27,826 nucleotides of DNA, from contig JAQVRY010000008.1 of assembly GCA_028700795.1 (NCBI GenBank), forward strand, positions 1 to 27,826, read 5' to 3'. The notes under the pieces were generated by a model. That model saw nothing but the letters and a program-made list of their open reading frames with translations. It made no database searches and was not told the origin of the DNA. The translations under genes were made by a program, and so were the position numbers. Positions 23,095-27,826 of the stretch are shown here, piece by piece; position 1 is the first letter of the stretch, and each line of letters starts with the position of its first letter. Origin of the DNA: Tissierellia bacterium. Lineage in GTDB: Bacteria; Bacillota; Clostridia; Tissierellales; Sedimentibacteraceae.

Positions 23095-23595
23095 ATGAAA
23101 TTAAGTTTAAGACAAGGAAACAATATATTAGGTGCAATTGGTGTGCTGCTGGGCACTGTAATAGTAGTGTTAGGATACGTGCAAAAGCTTCCTTTTGTAA
23201 AAAACGGAATGCCGGGTCCAGGCTTTTTTCCCATTATATGCGGAATTGGTATAGCCATATTTAGTGCCCTACTTATTGTTGAAAATAAATCAAAGGCAAA
23301 AAAAGCTTTAGAAAACCAAGAAAAAGATAATGATTTAGAAGAAAATATTCTCGATAAGGCTGAATTGAAAAATTTTGTTTATTCAATTGGAAGTGGAATT
23401 TTAGTTATTATATTAGCTCCGCTTATTGGAATGATTACTTCAATAGGTATTGCTGTAGCTATTATGATTAAGGTTTTAGGTGAGGATAGTTTAGTAAAAG
23501 CAATAATAATTGGTGCTGGAACTTCTTTAGTATTATTTTTAATATTTAAGGTATTTCTTGGAGTACCGCTGCCAAATAGTTATATAGGATTATAA
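23095..23595 (+). CDS. tctB: Tripartite tricarboxylate transporter, small membrane subunit TctB
   Basis: The protein has 166 residues with four hydrophobic segments (about 10-30, 40-62, 95-130, 135-155), the usual TctB layout. MPGPGFFPIICGIGIAIFSA is the family motif. A charged cytoplasmic loop of Lys/Glu separates the pairs of helices. AAAGGGGA precedes ATG. It forms the membrane part of the secondary transporter together with TctA, whose gene begins 12 bases later. Confidence 0.9.
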   Translation: MKLSLRQGNNILGAIGVLLGTVIVVLGYVQKLPFVKNGMPGPGFFPIICGIGIAIFSALLIVENKSKAKKALENQEKDNDLEENILDKAELKNFVYSIGSGILVIILAPLIGMITSIGIAVAIMIKVLGEDSLVKAIIIGAGTSLVLFLIFKVFLGVPLPNSYIGL

Positions 23596-23607
23596 CAGGA
23601 GGAAAAA

Positions 23608-25119
23608 ATGGGAAATTTATTTGAAAATTTAGCACTGGGTTTTTCTATACTTCAAGACCCTATTGTACTTTTATATTCATTGGCCGGTGTTTTAGCCGGT
23701 GTAATAATAGGTGCATTGCCCGGATTAGGTCCATCAGTAGGAATTGCAGTTCTATTACCGCTTACTTATGGAATGGATGCATCTTCAGGATTAATCCTTC
23801 TTTGTGGAATATATTACGGAGCAATGTATGGAGGCTCTATAACCGCTATTCTAATAAATACTCCTGGTGATTCAGCTGCAATAATGACATCACTTGATGG
23901 TTATCAGCTAACGCAGAAAGGGCAAGCCGGGAAAGCATTAGGTATGGCAGCTTACGCTTCTGTAATTGGAGGGACGATTTCAGTTGTAGCATTTATGATT
24001 CTTGCTCCCGTTATATCAAGTTATGCCTTAGCTTTTGGATCATCAGAATACTTTGCTCTAATGATACTGGGGCTGACATCTATTGCAGGAATGACGGGAG
24101 ATTCTCCGTCAAAGGGATTTTTAGCTGTATTTACAGGTTTATTTATTTCATTGATTGGACTGGATCTTGTAACTGGAGCTCAGAGATATGTATTTGGCAA
24201 TGTAAACCTATATTCAGGAATAGATTTTATACCGGTAGCCATGGGATTGTTTGGTATAGCAGAGATTATTAGTGTTAACAGTGGAGAAGATATTACCATT
24301 GATAAAGAATCGATTAGAATAAAGAATCTATTTCCAAATAAGCAAGAATGGAAGGATTGCAGTCCACATATTGGTCGAGGAACGGTTTTAGGATTTTTCA
24401 CAGGAATGCTTCCAGGGGCAGGAGCCACTATTGCTTCATTCCTTTCGTACAGTATGGCTAAGAAAACCTCTAAAAGAGGAGATAAATTTGGTACAGGACT
24501 ACTTGAGGGGGTTGCGGCACCGGAATCAGCCAATAATGCTGCTTCGATGGGTGCAATGGTTCCAATGCTTACTCTTGGTGTACCCGGTTCAGGAGCAACC
24601 GCAATAATGATGGGAGCTTTGATGATGCTTGGTATAACCCCGGGCCCCTCGTTTTTTATAAAAGAAGCAGAGGTGGCATGGTCCCTTGTTGCAAGTATGT
24701 ATATAGGAAACATATTTTTGTTATTGCTTGGAATATTAGGATTACCTCTATTTGTAAGAATCCTTAAGATTAAAGCCCCTACACTTAATGCAGTTGTATT
24801 TGCATTTATTCTGATAGGTTCTTATGCTCTTGAAAACTCATTATTTACTGTTGGTGTCACAATATTCTTTGGAGCAGTAGGATACTTTTTGAAAAAACTC
24901 AAGGTTCCTGCGGCACCGACCGTATTGGGAATTGTTTTAGGATATCTTACAGAATCAAATTTGCGTCAAGCTCTTATTATAGCAGATGGAAGCTTTTTCG
25001 GTGTTATTGCAAAGCCCATAACTGCAGTAATATTAATATTTGCAGTATTATTGTCTTTTGGAACACCTATTACTGAAATTATTAAAAGAAGAATAGCTAA
25101 GAAACCAATAGTGCAGTAA
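23608..25119 (+). CDS. tctA: Tripartite tricarboxylate transporter, large membrane subunit TctA
   Basis: The protein has 503 residues, standard for TctA, with about 11-12 membrane segments. The family hallmark regions are clear: GALPGLGPSVGIAVLLPLTY, then the YYGAMYGGSITAILINTPGD segment in the first half, and FFTGMLPGAGATIASFLSYS plus NNAASMGAMVPMLTLGVPG in the second. It is the ion-coupled permease of the system. Ligands in characterised members include citrate, tartrate and aromatic acids, and a TTT system is also associated with sulfolactate uptake. AGGAGG precedes ATG. Confidence 0.95.
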   Translation: MGNLFENLALGFSILQDPIVLLYSLAGVLAGVIIGALPGLGPSVGIAVLLPLTYGMDASSGLILLCGIYYGAMYGGSITAILINTPGDSAAIMTSLDGYQLTQKGQAGKALGMAAYASVIGGTISVVAFMILAPVISSYALAFGSSEYFALMILGLTSIAGMTGDSPSKGFLAVFTGLFISLIGLDLVTGAQRYVFGNVNLYSGIDFIPVAMGLFGIAEIISVNSGEDITIDKESIRIKNLFPNKQEWKDCSPHIGRGTVLGFFTGMLPGAGATIASFLSYSMAKKTSKRGDKFGTGLLEGVAAPESANNAASMGAMVPMLTLGVPGSGATAIMMGALMMLGITPGPSFFIKEAEVAWSLVASMYIGNIFLLLLGILGLPLFVRILKIKAPTLNAVVFAFILIGSYALENSLFTVGVTIFFGAVGYFLKKLKVPAAPTVLGIVLGYLTESNLRQALIIADGSFFGVIAKPITAVILIFAVLLSFGTPITEIIKRRIAKKPIVQ

Positions 25120-25120
25120 A

Positions 25121-25156
25121 GAGAGAATGCTTTTCTCAGTTCAAAATACAGAACTG
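25121..25156 (+). promoter_or_regulatory. Intercistronic hairpin between tctA and tctC
   Basis: CAGTTC (25137-25142) and GAACTG (25151-25156) can form a 6-bp stem over eight bases, with a possible GAGA/TCTC stem just before. No T run follows, so it is not a terminator. Such hairpins can stabilise mRNA and help set higher levels of the binding protein. Confidence 0.35.
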
Positions 25157-25193
25157 TGAATATAAAAAATTAATAAGGAAAAAGGAGAAAGAG

Positions 25194-26219
25194 ATGATTA
25201 AAAAGATTTTAACCTTATCATTAATAATGATGCTTTTATTAGTCGGATGTAATTCACAAGATACTCCGGAAACACCTAACACAGAAACACCTAACACAGA
25301 AACACCCGACACAGAAACTGGGTGGGTACCGACAGAAGATGTAGAATTTATTATTCCATTTAGTGCAGGTGGAGGTTCAGATGTGTTTGCTCGTAAAATA
25401 GTAGAGGTTATTCAAAGGAATAAGCTGGCACCGGTAAACTTTATTCCTACTAATAAACCCGGCGGATCCGGAGTTGTTGGATACACTTACTTGAATGGCA
25501 GGGGAACAGATAACGAGTATGTAATGGCTACAACAAGTTCAAGCTTTTATTCACAGCCGTTATCCGGGCTTTCGCCGTTGAGTTTGAATGATGATTTTAC
25601 CTATGTTTCACATCTTGTAAAAGACCCATCCCTGTTTGCTGCAGGCAAACATATTGGATTAAATACTTTAGAAGAAGTTATTGATTATGCTAAAGCTAAT
25701 CCAAGGGTGTTAAAATATGGCGGGACAGGAAATGTATCTGATGATGCTATACTAATGTACATGATTAATGAATTAACAGGTATTGAATTAGTTTACGTAC
25801 CATATGATTCAGGAGCTGAGGTTTTAGCTGCAGTTTTGGGAGGACATATAGATGTTTGTGGAATTTCGCCTTCTGAAGGAGGAGAACATCTTCAGACAGG
25901 AAACTTAGTACCATTAGCTGTTTCTGCAGATGAGCGTCTTGCAATACTGCCTGATGTTCCTACATTTATTGAATCCGGATATGAAATCAACCATCAACAA
26001 AGCAGAGGAGTTGTTATGAATGCTGATGTACCTGAAGAGGTAACAAAATATTATTCAGATCTATTTAAAAAGGTAAGTGAAACACAGGAGTGGAAGACAT
26101 TTACGGAAGAGAATGTTATGGCTGAAAGTTATATGGACTATGAAGAGTATGTACAGTTTAGTTCTGAACTTGCAGAGCAATACCAGACTTTCATGGAAAT
26201 GATTGAAAGGAATCAGTAG
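25194..26219 (+). CDS. tctC: Tripartite tricarboxylate transporter, substrate-binding lipoprotein TctC
   Basis: The protein has 341 residues. A type II signal peptide ends in the lipobox L-L-V-G-C (Cys19). After it comes a Thr/Pro/Glu linker built from the repeat T-P-N-T-E, which tethers the binding domain to the membrane. The binding domain starts VEFIIPFSAGGGSDVFARK, the Bug-family signature, and carries the second ligand loop (TSSSFYSQPL), the KYGGTGNVSDDA segment and PDVPTFIESGYE. This protein sets the substrate of the transporter, but the ligand cannot be read from sequence. AAGGAG precedes ATG. It closes the tct group, and a long hairpin follows. Confidence 0.94.
   Translation: MIKKILTLSLIMMLLLVGCNSQDTPETPNTETPNTETPDTETGWVPTEDVEFIIPFSAGGGSDVFARKIVEVIQRNKLAPVNFIPTNKPGGSGVVGYTYLNGRGTDNEYVMATTSSSFYSQPLSGLSPLSLNDDFTYVSHLVKDPSLFAAGKHIGLNTLEEVIDYAKANPRVLKYGGTGNVSDDAILMYMINELTGIELVYVPYDSGAEVLAAVLGGHIDVCGISPSEGGEHLQTGNLVPLAVSADERLAILPDVPTFIESGYEINHQQSRGVVMNADVPEEVTKYYSDLFKKVSETQEWKTFTEENVMAESYMDYEEYVQFSSELAEQYQTFMEMIERNQ
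25272..25316 (+). repeat. Three 15-base tandem repeats in the tctC linker
   Basis: ACACCTAACACAGAA is present twice without change (25272-25286, 25287-25301), and a third copy (25302-25316) has two base changes. Each unit encodes T-P-N/D-T-E. The length of the tether could vary by slippage without frame loss. Confidence 0.85.
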
Positions 26220-26253
26220 ATAAGCTTAAGTATATTTAGTTTATAGTAAATTC

Positions 26254-26299
26254 TTAATAATAGCCTGAATATCAGTAAGGCAAATCAGGCTATTATTAA
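26254..26299 (+). terminator. Long hairpin between tctC and the second ferredoxin-domain gene
   Basis: TTAATAATAGCCTGA (26254-26268) and TCAGGCTATTATTAA (26285-26299) are perfectly complementary over 15 bp with a 16-base loop. The tail is TTTATATTAA, weaker than a standard terminator. It could end the transcript partially, protect the upstream mRNA 3' end, or be a processing site. No good new promoter was found between it and the next ATG. Confidence 0.55.
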
Positions 26300-26330
26300 T
26301 TTATATTAATGACATAGAAGGAGAATTCAG

Positions 26331-27059
26331 ATGCTAGTTAATAAAGAATTGTGTATTGGTTGCGGATTATGTATACCATATTGCCCAGTAAGTGCAATAA
26401 CCATAGTTAATAAAAAAGCTGTTATTGACCAAGACATATGTACTGAATGCGGTACATGTGGGCGAAAAAATATTGTAAAATGTCCAACAAGTGCATTTTA
26501 TGACAGAGAAGATGTAACTAAACATCCTCGTTCAATCAGAAAGTTTTTTAGTGATCCAACAGCCACCCATGTTGAAACAAAAGTACCGGGACGCGGAACT
26601 GAAGAAGTCAAAACAAATGATGTTACCGGCAGAGTTGATAAAAAGCATTATGGTATAGCCATCGAAATGGGTCGTCCAAGTGTAGCTGCAAGTTATCGGG
26701 ATGTAGAGAAAATGACTATGGCGTTAGCAAAATTCAATATTGAATATGAACCTTGTAATCCAATTAAGTTTTTGTTTGAAGACGAGAAAAAAGGAACCTT
26801 AACAAAAGATGCTCTTGAACAAAGAGTTATTTCTACTATTATTGAATTTAATGTAGAAAAAGATCAACTTGTACCTGTTCTTCAAACAATTTTGGAAACG
26901 GGACAAACTCTTGATACTGTTTTTTCACTTGACTTAATTGCACGTTTTAATAATCCAACAAAAATGCCTGAGATACCAGAACTTTTGGAATTAGGATTAG
27001 AACCCAGACCAAACAATAAAATAAATCTTGGTATGGGAAGACCATTGAAGGAGGCATAA
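26331..27059 (+). CDS. Two-cluster ferredoxin-domain protein with unknown C-terminal domain (copy B)
   Basis: This is the second copy of the 242-residue protein encoded at 20765, aligning end to end without gaps. Cys8, 11, 14, 18 and Cys37, 40, 43, 51 are all kept, including the unusual seven-residue gap before the last Cys. RKFFSDPT, KVPGRGTEE, KTNDVTG, LDTVFSLD and the ending NLGMGRPL are retained. Most difference lies in residues 101-130 and 160-190, which may reflect another substrate or partner. AAGGAG precedes ATG. Unlike copy A it is not linked to an Ldh2 gene but precedes a DapA-family gene. Divergence at about half the residues argues for an old duplication or separate acquisition, not a recent copy. 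Confidence 0.85.
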   Translation: MLVNKELCIGCGLCIPYCPVSAITIVNKKAVIDQDICTECGTCGRKNIVKCPTSAFYDREDVTKHPRSIRKFFSDPTATHVETKVPGRGTEEVKTNDVTGRVDKKHYGIAIEMGRPSVAASYRDVEKMTMALAKFNIEYEPCNPIKFLFEDEKKGTLTKDALEQRVISTIIEFNVEKDQLVPVLQTILETGQTLDTVFSLDLIARFNNPTKMPEIPELLELGLEPRPNNKINLGMGRPLKEA

Positions 27060-27062
27060 AAG

Positions 27063-27689
27063 ATGAGTCATTCATTGCATAGAAGAGGAAGTAAATGTTC
27101 ACTAAAAGATGATTTTGTTTTGCTGGTTACACCGGCTGTTAATATTAATCATAAGGATTCAGGACCAAAATTATGGAAGATACTTAATATAGTAACCGAA
27201 GTAGGTCCTAATAATATTGGTTCTTATGAGACCGGTACCATTTACACCGGTGTTACAATTGATGATATTCGTAATAATATGCCGGAAACTCCACGTGTAA
27301 GATGTTGTTTTGACAGCAAGGATAGTATGTTTGAAGTATTAAAAAGAATAAAAGAAGAGGATTTAGGACTTTCTATTACAGTAAGCGGTCTAAATGATGA
27401 TATTTTAGATATGTGCCAAGAACTTGATATAAAGCCGCACTCTGTGAATTATTCCTTTGGTATTCATGGTGCAACTGAGAAACTGCCACCTGAAGAAGTT
27501 CTGGAGGTTTTGACCATGTGTGGTCATGGAATGATTTCTAAAAATTTGGTAGCAAAGGCAATTGATCAGGTTAAGAGAGGTAAAAAGACACCTCATGAAG
27601 CAGCAGTAATGGTTGCTCAACCATGTGTATGTGGTATTTTCAATGTTTCTCGAGCGGAGAAACTATTTTCAAAATATATTGAAAAGTAA
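27063..27689 (+). CDS. Cys-rich protein of unknown function (copy B)
   Basis: This is the 208-residue homologue of the protein at 21507, about 57 percent identical with no gaps. All five shared Cys (81, 82, 153, 188, 190) and the blocks HSLHRRGS, ETGTIY, RVRCCF, IKPH, LPPE, TMCGHG and PCVCG are kept. Extra Cys at 12 and 118 are unique to this copy, and His186 of copy A is Gln here, so His186 is probably not essential. It starts with ATG three bases after the preceding stop, with AAGGAGG inside the end of that gene, so translation is likely coupled and the two proteins are expected to form a complex. I have no functional assignment. Confidence 0.82.
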   Translation: MSHSLHRRGSKCSLKDDFVLLVTPAVNINHKDSGPKLWKILNIVTEVGPNNIGSYETGTIYTGVTIDDIRNNMPETPRVRCCFDSKDSMFEVLKRIKEEDLGLSITVSGLNDDILDMCQELDIKPHSVNYSFGIHGATEKLPPEEVLEVLTMCGHGMISKNLVAKAIDQVKRGKKTPHEAAVMVAQPCVCGIFNVSRAEKLFSKYIEK

Positions 27690-27712
27690 AAGTCGTATTG
27701 AGGAGAGATGAA

Positions 27713-27826
27713 ATGAAAAATTTCAAGGGAATTTATACACCAATAGTCACCCCTTTTTATGAAAATGAAGAAATCAATTATGATTATTTAGAACATAATC
27801 TTGACAAATGGGGACAATCAAATCTT
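27713..27826 (+). CDS. Second DapA-family aldolase/lyase (N-terminal part, cut by window end)
   Basis: The first 38 codons are visible. GAGGAG precedes ATG. GIYTPIVTPFYENEEINYDY is the standard N-terminus of dihydrodipicolinate synthase-like class I aldolases, comparable to AIPPMITPFNENGEVDFEKH of the enzyme at 16321. The catalytic Tyr and Lys lie beyond the window. It begins 23 bases after the second Cys-rich gene, in the same operon. Its presence directly behind the ferredoxin/Cys-rich pair strengthens the link between that pair and pyruvate-type aldolases. Confidence 0.8.
   Translation, partial: MKNFKGIYTPIVTPFYENEEINYDYLEHNLDKWGQSNL

Noticed and set aside
24180..24713. 177-codon minus-strand open frame inside tctA
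   Set aside because: Antisense shadow of a well-conserved TctA segment; no start signal and no recognisable domain.
15123..27826. Direct assignment as a sulfolactate degradation cluster
   Set aside because: The dehydrogenase pair and TTT transporter fit, but no SuyA/SuyB sulfo-lyase is visible, and the aldolases and Fe-S/Cys pairs are not part of that pathway. Kept only as a parallel.

Overview
The window is AT-rich DNA from a low-GC Firmicute, most likely an anaerobic spore-forming clostridium of the Tissierella/Sedimentibacter type. That placement is an inference. It rests on a GerM-family germination protein, small spore-protein-like genes, a split two-subunit glycine decarboxylase (gcvPA/gcvPB), a c-di-AMP riboswitch on an osmolyte importer, and strong AGGAGG ribosome binding sites throughout. 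Almost every gene reads on the + strand. The exceptions are the GerM-like gene and an S9 peptidase gene.

Layout. (1) 1-2330: the tail of a membrane-protein gene with its terminator, a minus-strand double-GerMN protein, a small Cys/His protein preceded by a sigma-K-like promoter, and a 71-residue hydrophobic protein built from an internal duplication. (2) 2381-6203: an S9 prolyl oligopeptidase (minus strand) and an AEC-family permease (plus strand) with good back-to-back promoters, then an Asn-rich repeat protein with its own terminator. (3) 6260-10778: a consensus promoter and gcvT-gcvH-gcvPA-gcvPB. No dihydrolipoamide dehydrogenase gene and no glycine riboswitch are present. (4) 10838-11809: a GMP synthase that has only the ATP pyrophosphatase and dimerization part, with no glutaminase domain. 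(5) 11829-14826: promoter, ydaO-type c-di-AMP riboswitch, intrinsic terminator, and a three-gene OpuC-like compatible-solute ABC importer whose ATPase carries two CBS domains. (6) 15030-27826: a catabolic island that continues past the window.

The island is the most interesting part. It holds a D-2-hydroxyacid dehydrogenase, a DapA/4-hydroxy-2-oxoglutarate-aldolase-like enzyme, and a sigma-54 activator with an intact GAFTGA motif. A matching -24/-12 promoter at 19613-19629 then precedes a long gene string: Ldh2-family dehydrogenase, a two-cluster ferredoxin-domain protein, a Cys-rich protein, a 6PGDH/DUF1932 oxidoreductase, and a complete tripartite tricarboxylate transporter (TctB, TctA, TctC). 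A 15-bp hairpin follows, and then a second copy of the ferredoxin-domain/Cys-rich pair followed by a second DapA-family gene cut by the window end. The two ferredoxin-domain proteins are both 242 aa and about 53 percent identical. The two Cys-rich proteins are both 208 aa and about 57 percent identical (both hand counts, ungapped). I do not recognise a function for either family.

My reading of the island is a sigma-54-controlled system that imports an organic di- or tricarboxylate, or a similar hydroxy acid. It would be oxidised by dehydrogenases of different families and processed by the unknown iron-sulfur/Cys-rich pair, with C-C cleavage by pyruvate-type aldolases. The substrate cannot be decided from the sequence.
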